Shown here: positions 16,437-24,803 of the stretch, piece by piece
How positions within the stretch are numbered: the stretch's first letter is position 1
How the letters are laid out: each line of letters starts with the position of its first letter
Assembly (NCBI GenBank): GCA_902598315.1
Contig: CACKBP010000002.1
Coordinates: 1 to 64,000 of the forward strand
DNA from: an uncultured Pelagibacteraceae bacterium
GTDB taxonomy: Bacteria > Pseudomonadota > Alphaproteobacteria > Pelagibacterales > Pelagibacteraceae
Length of the DNA stretch: 64,000 nt
Direction: 5' to 3'
The notes under the pieces: generated by a model
What the model was told of the DNA's origin: nothing
Databases searched by the model: none
The model's input: only the letters and a program-made list of their open reading frames with translations
Position numbers and translations under genes: made by a program

Positions 16437-17910
16437 TAGTATTTTCTTTTATAAAATTATTGGCAGCTTTAAAAATTCTTATTTTCCTCTCTTTATTCAT
16501 TTTTTCAGAAATTCTTACCATCATTGCAAGACGTGGATTTTTTAAAAAGAATTTCTTATGTCTATCTATGAATTTCCAATATAATCCGTCCATTACATCA
16601 CACCAAGGACCTTTTTTAAAATGCATCATCTTAAGAAAATAACTAGATCCACAAATATAAGGTTTAGTTGCAAATATTCCGCCATCACTAAATAACCCCA
16701 TTCCATAAACATTTGGCGCCATTACCCAATCAGATGAGTCTACGAACATTTCCATAAACCATTTATAAACTTGTTTAGGATTTATCTCACAAAGATTCAT
16801 TATGTTTGCCAATATCATTAGCCTTTCAATGTGATGTGACCAGCCGTAATTTTTAGCATTATTGATTGCATAATCTAACGGATCTAAACCAGTATTTCCA
16901 TCATACCAAGATTTTTTCATTTTTCTTTTATGATTAAAAAAATTAGTGTTATCTAATCGTTGATCATAGTTTTGGTAAATTCCTCTCATAAATTCTCTCC
17001 AACCTATAATCTGTCTGATATAACCTTCCAAGGAATTCATAGGTACTTTATTTTCAATCTTTCTTAACTTCTCTATTATCTCTTCTGGGGCTATTAAACC
17101 TAAGTTTATAAGTGGACTTAGCGCGCTATGAAAAACAGTATTTGATTTATCTGTTACTGCATCCTCATAATCCCCAAAAAGCTTTATTCTCTCTTTCAAA
17201 AACTCATCTAGCCACTTACTTGCGTCTTTTCGTGTTGTTGGAAACCAAAATTTATCAGTATTCCCAGGATGGTCTTTAAAATTAGAATTTATAAATTTTT
17301 TAAGAGTAATAGTTTCCTTTGTCTCTTTTACCTTAGAAATTACAGGAACTTTAATAGTATTCGGAAGTTTTTTTCTATTTTCTTCATCGAAACTCCATTT
17401 ATTTCCTTTTGGTGTTCCATTCTTATTCATCAATAAATTCATTTTCGTTCTTACAATTTTATAAAAATTTGCCATGAAAGGCCGTTTATTTCTAGAAAGG
17501 TAATCTTTAAACTCCTGTCTCTCCATTAAAAACATTGGAGATCTAACTTGGTTAATCTTAAGTGAATTTTTTTTCCCTAAATTTAATATTCTTTTTTCAA
17601 AAAATTTATCCTCAATTTCAAAAAAAGTAATTTCTCTTATTTTTTTTTCTTTAATAGTCTTTTCTAATTTTTTTTCGTAGGATAATTTAAAATCTTTATT
17701 TACATCTTTATATATTAAATTAAAATTTTTTGATTTAAGCTCATCTTTAAATGATCTCATTGAAGATAAAAATAACAGTATTTTCAGTTTGTGATGCTTT
17801 TCAAAGGTGCATAGACCATAGTCCTCTGCCATAAAAAAAGTATGATCTTTATAATCAGAGAGATATTTTGGGTTAAAAAGTTGATTTCCTAAAATTATAA
17901 AAAGCTTCAT
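16429..17910 (-). CDS. Cryptochrome/photolyase-related protein (COG3046 type)
   Basis: A 493-residue protein of the deoxyribodipyrimidine photolyase-related family (the FeS-BCP/CryB group). FIILGNQLF at the start and FFMAEDYG give the antenna-like domain. GWREFMRGIYQ, NAKNYGWSHHIERLMILANI, VDSSDWVMAPNVYGMGLFSDGG and KPYICGSSY give the FAD domain. Relatives bind FAD, a lumazine and a 4Fe-4S cluster held by four cysteines. Here the CxxC pair expected after the KPY motif reads FKKGP, leaving only the cysteines in MNLCEI and PWCDVMDG. Cluster loss is therefore likely. It heads the operon with DUF393 and DUF2256. Confidence 0.9.
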   Translation of the reverse strand: MKLFIILGNQLFNPKYLSDYKDHTFFMAEDYGLCTFEKHHKLKILLFLSSMRSFKDELKSKNFNLIYKDVNKDFKLSYEKKLEKTIKEKKIREITFFEIEDKFFEKRILNLGKKNSLKINQVRSPMFLMERQEFKDYLSRNKRPFMANFYKIVRTKMNLLMNKNGTPKGNKWSFDEENRKKLPNTIKVPVISKVKETKETITLKKFINSNFKDHPGNTDKFWFPTTRKDASKWLDEFLKERIKLFGDYEDAVTDKSNTVFHSALSPLINLGLIAPEEIIEKLRKIENKVPMNSLEGYIRQIIGWREFMRGIYQNYDQRLDNTNFFNHKRKMKKSWYDGNTGLDPLDYAINNAKNYGWSHHIERLMILANIMNLCEINPKQVYKWFMEMFVDSSDWVMAPNVYGMGLFSDGGIFATKPYICGSSYFLKMMHFKKGPWCDVMDGLYWKFIDRHKKFFLKNPRLAMMVRISEKMNKERKIRIFKAANNFIKENTNG

Positions 17911-17940
17911 AAGTAATAAAATACATATTTTATTTAGATA

Positions 17941-17966
17941 TTACACGCGTCATTATTTGCATGTAA
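17941..17966. promoter_or_regulatory. Dyad in the divergent photolyase/SDR promoter region
   Basis: TTACACGC and GCATGTAA form an inverted repeat (7 of 8 positions) around a 10-base centre. It sits in the middle of the 84-base region between the divergent photolyase-related and SDR genes. The half-site spacing of about two helical turns is suitable for a dimeric regulator such as a MerR-type light sensor, but no regulator gene is nearby. Confidence 0.35.
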
Positions 17967-17994
17967 ATAACCTTTAATAATGTTATTTTTAATT

Positions 17995-18705
17995 ATGAAA
18001 AAAGTAATTTTAGGAGCAACTGGATCGATTGGTTCTTCTTTAGCAAAAAAATTAGTTGACAGCGGTGAACAGGTGCACTTAGTTGGAAGAGACGAGAATA
18101 GTTTATCGGAATTAGCAAAAAATTTAAACTCTACATTTACGGTTTGCGATGTCTTAGAGGAAAACTTTTCTGAAAAAATACTAAATGATTTAAAAGATGA
18201 GTCTATTAACGGTTTAGCTTTTTGTGTGGGATCAATTGATTTAAAACCATTAAAGTTAACAAAAAAAAGTGATTTTATGCAATCATTCAATTTAAATCTT
18301 ATTTCTGCAACTGAAGTAATTAAAACTTTAGCAGATAACTTAAAAAAAAATAAAGGTTCAGTTGTTTTATTTTCAACGGTAGCAGTGAAACAAGGTTTTC
18401 CGAACCATGCAATAGTTTCATCAGCAAAAGGTGCAATAGAGGGTTTGACTCTAGCTTTAGCAGCTGAGTTCGCTCCAAATGTGAGAGTTAATTGTATAGC
18501 ACCTAGTTTGACAAACTCTAAAATTTCAAATTTTTTACTCAAAAATGAAAAAGTTGCAGAGGGTATTGCCAAAATGCACCCAATGAAAAGAATAGGTGAG
18601 GGTGGAGACTCAGCTTCAGTTGCAAAGTTTCTCCTAACAGATGAAAGTTCTTGGATAACTGGCCAAATATTAGGTGTTGACGGAGGAAGATCATCTGTCG
18701 CATGA
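17995..18705 (+). CDS. SDR-family protein lacking the catalytic tyrosine
   Basis: A 236-residue Rossmann protein. The nucleotide site GATGSIGSSLAKKL is at the N terminus, and VNCIAPSLTNSKI and WITGQILGVDGGRSS are normal SDR segments. At the active site the usual YxxxK reads NHAIVSSAKGAIEG, so the lysine is kept but the tyrosine is replaced by valine. The protein may bind NAD(P) without classical reductase activity. I chose ATG 17995; an upstream ATG would add five hydrophobic residues. It is transcribed away from the photolyase operon. Confidence 0.85.
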   Translation: MKKVILGATGSIGSSLAKKLVDSGEQVHLVGRDENSLSELAKNLNSTFTVCDVLEENFSEKILNDLKDESINGLAFCVGSIDLKPLKLTKKSDFMQSFNLNLISATEVIKTLADNLKKNKGSVVLFSTVAVKQGFPNHAIVSSAKGAIEGLTLALAAEFAPNVRVNCIAPSLTNSKISNFLLKNEKVAEGIAKMHPMKRIGEGGDSASVAKFLLTDESSWITGQILGVDGGRSSVA

Positions 18706-18730
18706 CAATTTTCAAAAAAACAACTAAATA

Positions 18731-19228
18731 ATGACCATGAAAAATTTATTAGTAATAGTTTTTACTCTTTTGTTAAGCTCAAGTTTAATGGCTGCGGGAA
18801 GTGATAGTAGTAGTGGATCATCTTCTGATAAAGAGTCTTTATACGAGGATGCAGTAAAATTAGTTAAAAGAGCTGGAAAATTAGAAAAAAAAGATAAGAC
18901 TGACAAAGCTAAAAAATTGTATTCACAAGCTTTTAATAAATTAGAAAAAGCATATAAATCAGACAAAAAAAATCCTGATATTCTTAACTACATGGGTTTC
19001 ACAACAAGAAAAACTGGGAACTTTGAAAAAGCCGAAAAGTTTTATTTAGAAGGTTTAAGTTTAAAACCAAATCATAATGGTATTAATGAATATTTAGGTG
19101 AACTTTATGTGCAAACTAATAGAATGGATAAAGCTAACGAGAGATTAGAAGTTCTAAAGAGTTGTAATTGTAAAGAATATGGTGAACTTGAGTTAATTAT
19201 TAAAACTAAAGGCTCAAAAGTTTACTAA
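18731..19228 (+). CDS. Exported TPR-repeat protein
   Basis: A 165-residue protein with a signal peptide (LLVIVFTLLLSSSLMAAG), a Ser/Gly/Asp-rich linker, and two tetratricopeptide repeats (NPDILNYMGFTTRKTGNFEKA and GINEYLGELYVQTNRMDKAN). The C terminus carries a CNC motif. TPR proteins hold other proteins together; the partner is unknown. ATG at 18737 is an alternative start two residues in. Stop overlaps the convergent DUF2237 gene by 4 nt. Confidence 0.82.
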   Translation: MTMKNLLVIVFTLLLSSSLMAAGSDSSSGSSSDKESLYEDAVKLVKRAGKLEKKDKTDKAKKLYSQAFNKLEKAYKSDKKNPDILNYMGFTTRKTGNFEKAEKFYLEGLSLKPNHNGINEYLGELYVQTNRMDKANERLEVLKSCNCKEYGELELIIKTKGSKVY

Positions 19229-19602
19229 GATAAATCTACTGCAAACTTTTTTAATTTTTCAATCGGTATAAGTTCTAAGGTCTTAATATTTGTCTTTTTC
19301 AAATAAACTGAGCAGGCCGCATCCTCTTCGATAGCTCTAGCGTACCAAGTTGCACATACACACCAGCAGTCTCCCTCTTTCAAGCCTGGAAACCCAAATT
19401 CAGGATGAGGTGTAATCAAATCATTACCTACATTCTTTGACCAAAGTAAAAATTTATCTGTCACTTTTGCACAAACTGTGTGAACCCCTCTATCATTTTT
19501 ATCTGTGTTACAACATCCATCCCTAAACCATCCTGTTAATGGGTCATTAGAACATGGTTCTAAAGGCTCACCGAAAACATTTTTTTGAATTTCATTACTC
19601 AT
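19225..19602 (-). CDS. DUF2237 family protein
   Basis: A 125-residue protein that matches DUF2237 over its length. Segments include NVFGEPLEPCSNDPLTGWF, GCCNTDKNDRGVHTVC, GDCWCVCATWYARA and a short C terminus. Many cysteines (CCN, CWCVC) suggest metal or redox chemistry, but no function is known. It overlaps the oxygenase-like gene by 4 nt. Confidence 0.9.
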   Translation of the reverse strand: MSNEIQKNVFGEPLEPCSNDPLTGWFRDGCCNTDKNDRGVHTVCAKVTDKFLLWSKNVGNDLITPHPEFGFPGLKEGDCWCVCATWYARAIEEDAACSVYLKKTNIKTLELIPIEKLKKFAVDLS

Positions 19603-20207
19603 CTTGAAAAAACATTAGCAATTTTTTTATCTATTTCTAGATTAAATGAAAAGGATCTTCTCTCTCCACTTGATTTAAATGGATATGCTGTATGCATCAA
19701 ATAATGTGGAAAAAGAATTACATCACCTTCTTTGGGCTGATGATTGTAAATGCTATCACTTAAAAACATCTTGTTTCCATTTATAAAATCTATTGTGCCA
19801 TCGATTTTTGATTTTTTATGGCCCTTTGGAACAAATTTTGGAATTTTTAAGTAACCCACACCAGATATATGCCCATCATGGTAATGTATTGGGTTATATT
19901 CATTATTAAATTGTCTCACTATCCAAAAATTTTTTATTGAAATTTTCTTTACATTTTTTCCAATAGTTTTAAAAACATATTTTTTTACTTCATTAGAAAT
20001 TACTTTTTCTAAATTTTTTTTTACAAAAGATTTCGGTAATTGAAATTCTTGTTTTACCTGCCCGACTAATTTTTTCGAATAATCCAGTTTTTTTAATAAA
20101 CTCTTTTTATTTATAATTTGGTCAACTTCATTATTAATTTTTTTTATTAATTTATTTGAAAATTTTAATTTAGCTATTTTTGGACCAAAAGGGCTTATTA
20201 CTTTCAT
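19599..20207 (-). CDS. Putative 2-oxoglutarate/Fe(II) oxygenase
   Basis: A 202-residue protein resembling small 2OG-Fe(II) dioxygenases. PIHYHDGHISGVGYLKIP carries the first metal ligands, FPHYLMHTAYPF the distal histidine, and GERRSFSFNLEI the arginine that binds 2-oxoglutarate. The N-terminal 80 residues are Lys-rich and variable. Substrate unknown; relatives are common in marine bacteria and cyanophages. It is placed between hisI and the DUF2237 gene with near-zero spacing. Confidence 0.8.
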   Translation of the reverse strand: MKVISPFGPKIAKLKFSNKLIKKINNEVDQIINKKSLLKKLDYSKKLVGQVKQEFQLPKSFVKKNLEKVISNEVKKYVFKTIGKNVKKISIKNFWIVRQFNNEYNPIHYHDGHISGVGYLKIPKFVPKGHKKSKIDGTIDFINGNKMFLSDSIYNHQPKEGDVILFPHYLMHTAYPFKSSGERRSFSFNLEIDKKIANVFSR

Positions 20208-20209
20208 AA

Positions 20210-20677
20210 TTATAGCTTAGTTGGATTAGGTTGACCTTTATAAACTTTTTCAGGATCAAATTTTTTTTCTTTTTCTTTGAATTCTAATTTAATTTCTTCA
20301 GAATTTTCAATTTTTCCTAAAGGTATTGATCTGTAAAAGCATGATTTATATCCTACATGGCAACTTGCTCCGTTCCCTATATCTACTGACATCCACAATG
20401 CATCTTGATCGTCATCTATTCTTAAATCAATAACTTTTTGCACAAAACCGCTTGTTTTTCCTTTGTGCCATATATCTTTTCTAGATCTACTCCAATAATG
20501 AGCTTCTTTAGTTTCAATTGTTTTTTTTAGAGCTTCCTCATTCATGTAACCGTGCATTAATAATTCACCGGAGCCACTGTCAGAGGTGGTTACTGGAATA
20601 AGTCCATCTTTATCAAATTTAGGAGATAGAAATTTCCCTTCTTCTACCTCAAAAACGCTTTCTCTCTTTTTGAACAT
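20210..20677 (-). CDS. hisI: Phosphoribosyl-AMP cyclohydrolase
   Basis: HisI hydrolyses phosphoribosyl-AMP in the third step of histidine synthesis. It has 155 residues from ATG 20677, because the further 14 residues upstream are hydrophobic and unlike the family. HGYMNEEALKKTIETKEAHYWSRSR and the zinc/active-site segment GNGASCHVGYKSCFYR are intact. The pyrophosphohydrolase (HisE) part seen in fused proteins is missing, as in other alphaproteobacteria. It is divergent from folE with 74 nt between starts. Confidence 0.95.
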   Translation of the reverse strand: MFKKRESVFEVEEGKFLSPKFDKDGLIPVTTSDSGSGELLMHGYMNEEALKKTIETKEAHYWSRSRKDIWHKGKTSGFVQKVIDLRIDDDQDALWMSVDIGNGASCHVGYKSCFYRSIPLGKIENSEEIKLEFKEKEKKFDPEKVYKGQPNPTKL

Positions 20678-20751
20678 GAGGGTAAAATAATGAAAAAAAG
20701 ACAAAATAGCAATTTGCATTAATCAAATATGTCCTATAAAACCTTTTAACA

Positions 20752-21360
20752 ATGAAATTAGTTAAAGACGAAGATAAAACATCCTCAAAAAAGCCCGAAG
20801 TTTCCGATAAACAGGCCGAAGAGGCATTTAAAACTATTCTTAAATGGATAGGAGAAGATCCAAACAGAGAAGGTCTTGTTGAGACACCAAAGAGAGTAAT
20901 TAAAGCATTTAAGGAATACTTTAGAGGTTATCATCAAGATGCTGAAGCTGATTTATCCAAGACTTTCGGAGATGTGGAGGGATATGACGATATGGTAGTG
21001 GAAAAAAATATTACACTTGAAAGTCATTGTGAGCATCATATGGCACCTATAATTGGAGAAGCACATGTTGCTTACATTCCTAACAAAAAGGTCGTAGGTT
21101 TAAGTAAGTTAGCGAGGACGGTAGAAATATTCTCCAAAAGACTTCAAACTCAAGAAAGACTCACAATGCAGATCGCTAAAACTTTAATGAATTCATTAGA
21201 CGCTAAGGGAGTAGCAGTTACCATTGATGCCGCTCATCAATGTATGACCATGAGAGGTGTTAAAAAGGAGAAAGCGACAACAGTTACTAACTATTTTTTA
21301 GGCTCTTTTAGAGAAGACTTAGGTATTCAAAATAGATATTTAAGATATATAAAAAAATAA
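20752..21360 (+). CDS. folE: GTP cyclohydrolase I
   Basis: FolE converts GTP to dihydroneopterin triphosphate, the first step to folate. It has 202 residues. The zinc ligands are Cys93 and His96 in HCEHHMAPI and Cys164 in HQCMTMRGV; KRLQTQERLT and the N-terminal GEDPNREGLVETPKRV are standard. The hisI-folE arrangement is common in alphaproteobacteria. Folates also serve as photolyase antenna and as cofactor of GcvT, both encoded in this window. Confidence 0.96.
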   Translation: MKLVKDEDKTSSKKPEVSDKQAEEAFKTILKWIGEDPNREGLVETPKRVIKAFKEYFRGYHQDAEADLSKTFGDVEGYDDMVVEKNITLESHCEHHMAPIIGEAHVAYIPNKKVVGLSKLARTVEIFSKRLQTQERLTMQIAKTLMNSLDAKGVAVTIDAAHQCMTMRGVKKEKATTVTNYFLGSFREDLGIQNRYLRYIKK

Positions 21361-22362
21361 ATGTCTCAAAAATTTAAAGCAGTAGTCATAGATAATCAAA
21401 ACGAAAAATTCACTAGAGAAATTAAAGAAATCGACTCAAGTCAACTTAAAGATGGAAACGTTTTAGTCAAAATAGATTATTCAAGTCTTAATTATAAAGA
21501 TGCATTAATTTTAAATAATGGAGGCAAGATTGTAAGAAAATTTCCTTTCGTTCCAGGTATAGATTTTTCAGGCACTGTAGTTGAAAGTGAAGATAATAAA
21601 TTTAAAAAAGACGATAAAGTAATTTTAACTGGCTTTAGGGTAGGAGAGGCTTTCTTTGGCGGTTTTGCCCAGTACGCTAAAGTTGATGCTAACTTTTTAA
21701 TCAAAATACCAAAAGATTTAGATACTCATAAGTCTATGATGCTCGGTACAGCAGGTTTTACAGCTCTTTTGTGTTCTTTTGCAGTAAAAGCTAAAGAAGA
21801 ATTGCTGCTAGGTGAAAAAGTAAAAGATGTTTTGGTAACTGGCGCTACGGGTGGTGTTGGAAGTATTGCCGTAATGATCTTATCTAAAATGGGATATGAT
21901 GTTCACGCTGTAACAGGAAAAAAAGATAAAAATGATTATCTAAAAGGTTTAGGTGCGAAAAACATTATAGACAGAAAAGAATTTGAGGGAGAAAGTAAAC
22001 TTCTAGAAAAAGGAGTTTGGGACGGAGTTGTTGATACTGTAGGAGGTACTGCCTTAACGAAAATATTTGCACAAACAAAACCTGGAGGAATTGTTGCTGC
22101 GTGCGGAAATGCAGGTGGAATAAAAATAAACACAAATGTGATGCCTTTTATAATAAGGGGAGTTAAATTATGGGGTATCGATTCGTCTGGATCATCAATT
22201 AAAAGAAGAGAGTTTGTTTGGGGTGAAGCGGCAAAATTGATTGATTTTTCTAAAGTTCAATCATTTACTAAAGAGCTCTCGTTTACTGAACTTTTAGATA
22301 CTTATCCTAAGCTTTTAAAAGGTGAGTTTTCTGGAAGAGCTATAGTAAATCCAAATAAATAA
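21361..22362 (+). CDS. acuI: Zinc-independent MDR oxidoreductase, AcuI/YhdH type
   Basis: A 333-residue medium-chain reductase of the YhdH/YhfP family. Its best-known role is NADPH-dependent reduction of acryloyl-CoA to propionyl-CoA, which detoxifies acrylate from DMSP breakdown. Marks: SSLNYKDALI near residue 40, PFVPGIDFSGTVVES, GTAGFTALLC and the nucleotide site TGATGGVGSIAV. It begins one base after the folE stop and 18 nt before the LysR gene, so co-transcription with folE is possible. Confidence 0.85.
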   Translation: MSQKFKAVVIDNQNEKFTREIKEIDSSQLKDGNVLVKIDYSSLNYKDALILNNGGKIVRKFPFVPGIDFSGTVVESEDNKFKKDDKVILTGFRVGEAFFGGFAQYAKVDANFLIKIPKDLDTHKSMMLGTAGFTALLCSFAVKAKEELLLGEKVKDVLVTGATGGVGSIAVMILSKMGYDVHAVTGKKDKNDYLKGLGAKNIIDRKEFEGESKLLEKGVWDGVVDTVGGTALTKIFAQTKPGGIVAACGNAGGIKINTNVMPFIIRGVKLWGIDSSGSSIKRREFVWGEAAKLIDFSKVQSFTKELSFTELLDTYPKLLKGEFSGRAIVNPNK

Positions 22363-22380
22363 ACTATAATCATCTAAATA

Positions 22381-23271
22381 ATGGATTGGGATAAATTAAA
22401 AATTTTTCACACTGTTGCTGAGGCTTCTAGTTTTACTAAAGCATCTACAATCTTAAACTTAAGTCAGTCAGCTATTAGCCGCCAAATTCAAGGTTTAGAG
22501 ACCGATTTAAAGGTCCAATTATTTGAACGTCATGCCAGAGGTTTAGTTCTTACTGAAAATGGTGAATATCTATTTAAATCAGCTCATGAGGTAATTTCTA
22601 AGTTGAAGGATGTTGAGTCAAACTTAAGTGGTCACAAAGATAAACTAAATGGTAGACTTGTTGTAACTACCGTTGTAAGTTTTGGAACTACCTGGCTTAC
22701 ACCTAGAATAAAAGAGTTCATGGATCTTCATCCAGGTATAGAAATTGAGTTAATTTTTGACGATAGAGAGCTGGATTTAGCGACACGTGAAGCTGATGTA
22801 GCCATTAGAATGAGACGACCTAAACAATTAAATTTAATACAGAAAAAATTCGTAGATTTCAATTATCACATATACGGTTCAAATGAATATTTAGAAAAAA
22901 ACGGTTATCCAAAAACTCTTAAAGATTTAGATAAACACAAATTTATTACTTATGGAAAAGGAGCTCCATCTCCTGTTTATAATCCTGATTGGGTATTGAA
23001 GGTTGGTTCGAAAGATGGAAAGAAAAGAAGATCTTTAATGAAAGTAAATAGCGTTTACGGCCTGTTATTAGCTGTTCAAAGCGGAGTTGGTTTAGCTGCG
23101 CTTCCAGATTATATAGCTCACAACATTAGCGGTATTACTAAAGTTTTACCGAATGAACCTGGCAAGCCTACAGAAACACACTTTGTTTATCCATCTTCTC
23201 TCAAAAACAATGCAAGACTTATGGCATTTAGAAACTTTCTTTTTAGCAAGGTAAACGAGTGGAAATTTTAA
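22381..23271 (+). CDS. LysR-family transcriptional regulator
   Basis: A 296-residue LysR regulator. The helix-turn-helix is at residues 1-60 with SSFTKASTILNLSQSAISRQI, and the following linker and ligand-binding domain (LVVTTVVSFGTTWLTPRI, VQSGVGLAALPDYIA) are intact. The ligand is unknown. LysR proteins often control a neighbouring gene; here acuI is upstream and rseP downstream on the same strand, so the target cannot be read from orientation. It overlaps rseP by 13 nt. Confidence 0.93.
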   Translation: MDWDKLKIFHTVAEASSFTKASTILNLSQSAISRQIQGLETDLKVQLFERHARGLVLTENGEYLFKSAHEVISKLKDVESNLSGHKDKLNGRLVVTTVVSFGTTWLTPRIKEFMDLHPGIEIELIFDDRELDLATREADVAIRMRRPKQLNLIQKKFVDFNYHIYGSNEYLEKNGYPKTLKDLDKHKFITYGKGAPSPVYNPDWVLKVGSKDGKKRRSLMKVNSVYGLLLAVQSGVGLAALPDYIAHNISGITKVLPNEPGKPTETHFVYPSSLKNNARLMAFRNFLFSKVNEWKF

Positions 23272-24377
23272 TTTCTTTTATTATACCATTTTTAATACTA
23301 CTTACGGTTGTAGTATTTATCCACGAATACGGCCATTATTACTATGCAAAGAAGTATGGAGTAGGCGTCACAGATTTTTCTATAGGATTTGGTAAAGAAA
23401 TATTTGGCTTCAATGATAAGTCAGGAACTCGGTGGAAGTTTTGTCTCATTCCCTTAGGCGGCTATGTAAAATTTTTTGGAGATAGAAATGTTTTTAGTCA
23501 AGCAGAGCAAAAAGAGTTATTAAAAAAATATAGTAAAGAAGATCAAGAAAAATTATTTGTAGTTAAACCTTTATATCAAAGATCTATAATAGTAGCGGCT
23601 GGACCTTTTGCAAATTTTTTATTAGCCATATTTATTTTTGCATTCATTTACATGTTTGCTGGAAAGGATTTTACTCCTGCTCAAATACAGGAGGTTCAGA
23701 TAGAAAGCCCTGCTGAAAAAGCAGGCATTAAGTCAGGAGATATTATAAAATCTATAAATGGTAAAGATGTAAATAGCATTATGGAAGTTTCTGCGTTTAT
23801 AAATTCCTCTTCATCAGAGACAATAGATATAGGCATATTAAGAAATGATAGTGAAATAACATTTTCTGTTAAACCTGAAGTAATTAAAGGTGAGGACTCT
23901 TTAGGCAATAAAGCAAATAAAAAGATTATAGGTATAAAAATAGCTCCTTTAAATGACGAGATTAATAGAGAAAGATTAGGCCCAGCAACTGCTTTGCTTT
24001 ATGCTTTCAAAGAGACTTGGTTTGTAATTGATGCGTCATGGAATTTTATCATTTCTATGTTTAAAGGAACCGGGGATACCACTCAACTAGGCGGACCTAT
24101 AAAAATAGCAAAAATCACCGGTCAAGTTGCAAAACTGGGCTTTATAGCTTTCCTAAGTATTATGGCTTACATATCGATCAGCTTAGGATTTATTAATTTG
24201 TTGCCCATTCCTATGTTAGATGGAGGTCATTTGATGTTTTATGCTTTTGAAAAGATTTTAGGTAGACCTCTTACGCAAAAGACACAGGAGGGTTTTTTTC
24301 GAATCGGTCTTTTTTTACTGCTTTCTTTAATGTTTTTTACAACATTTAATGATTTAAGAGATTTAGGCTTATTTTAA
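23259..24377 (+). CDS. rseP: Intramembrane zinc metalloprotease (site-2 protease)
   Basis: A 372-residue RIP protease. The zinc site HEYGH is at residues 22-26 in the first helix, a PDZ domain follows (SPAEKAGIKSGDIIKSINGKD), and the second metal motif is INLLPIPMLDGGH. RseP cleaves transmembrane anti-sigma factors and leftover signal peptides. The start is GTG 23259 inside the LysR gene. No dxr or bamA gene is beside it, unlike the usual layout. In Rhodobacter an RseP-type protease has been tied to the singlet-oxygen response. Confidence 0.93.
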   Translation: MEILISFIIPFLILLTVVVFIHEYGHYYYAKKYGVGVTDFSIGFGKEIFGFNDKSGTRWKFCLIPLGGYVKFFGDRNVFSQAEQKELLKKYSKEDQEKLFVVKPLYQRSIIVAAGPFANFLLAIFIFAFIYMFAGKDFTPAQIQEVQIESPAEKAGIKSGDIIKSINGKDVNSIMEVSAFINSSSSETIDIGILRNDSEITFSVKPEVIKGEDSLGNKANKKIIGIKIAPLNDEINRERLGPATALLYAFKETWFVIDASWNFIISMFKGTGDTTQLGGPIKIAKITGQVAKLGFIAFLSIMAYISISLGFINLLPIPMLDGGHLMFYAFEKILGRPLTQKTQEGFFRIGLFLLLSLMFFTTFNDLRDLGLF

Positions 24378-24400
24378 GCCATTTTTTTATTCAAAAAAGT

Positions 24401-24481
24401 CAATAAAATCAACCCTTTTTGATCATACAACATATTGTGTTGATATTTACGTGAAACACCAAAAAAATGTTGATTTTATTG
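24401..24481. repeat. 13-bp perfect inverted repeat upstream of HU gene
   Basis: CAATAAAATCAAC (24401-24413) and its exact reverse complement GTTGATTTTATTG (24469-24481) flank 55 bases that contain a smaller hairpin, CAACA-TATTG-TGTTG (24428-24442). The arrangement lies in the 142-base gap between rseP and the HU gene. It could be an operator pair or a long RNA stem in the leader. Confidence 0.7.
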
Positions 24482-24519
24482 GATTTTTATAGAAATTAGA
24501 CATTAACTAAGGGGCACAA

Positions 24520-24795
24520 ATGAATAAAAAACAACTAGTAGCAAAAATATCGTCCACACTGGGTCAAAGCAAAGCTGATGCTGAGAGAACTTTTGACTCA
24601 ATAACGACTATTATTTTAGATGCTTTAAAGAATGACGATACTGTTAAAATAGCTGGTTTTGGTACTTACAAAGTAGCAAAAAGAAAAGCAAGGGTAGGAA
24701 GAAACCCAAGAACAGGGGAGTCAATTCAAATTGCAGCATCTCAGAAAGTAAAGTTTTTACCAGCTAAAAGCTTAAAAGAAATGTTTAACCGTTAA
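24520..24795 (+). CDS. hup: Histone-like DNA-binding protein HU
   Basis: A 91-residue HU protein that bends and compacts DNA. KKQLVAKISSTLGQSKADAERT, the core GFGTYKVAKRKARVGRNPRTG with the DNA-contacting arm, and IQIAASQKVKFLPAKSLKE are textbook. AAGGGGCACAA before ATG offers a ribosome site. It is likely transcribed alone, from the long upstream region to a hairpin behind it. Confidence 0.97.
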   Translation: MNKKQLVAKISSTLGQSKADAERTFDSITTIILDALKNDDTVKIAGFGTYKVAKRKARVGRNPRTGESIQIAASQKVKFLPAKSLKEMFNR

Positions 24796-24803
24796 ACGTT
24801 TTA

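Noticed and set aside
5291-18000. RpoE-ChrR type promoters (TGATCC -35) before photo-stress genes
   Set aside because: No convincing TGATCC box with a suitable -10 was found in the intergenic parts I examined.
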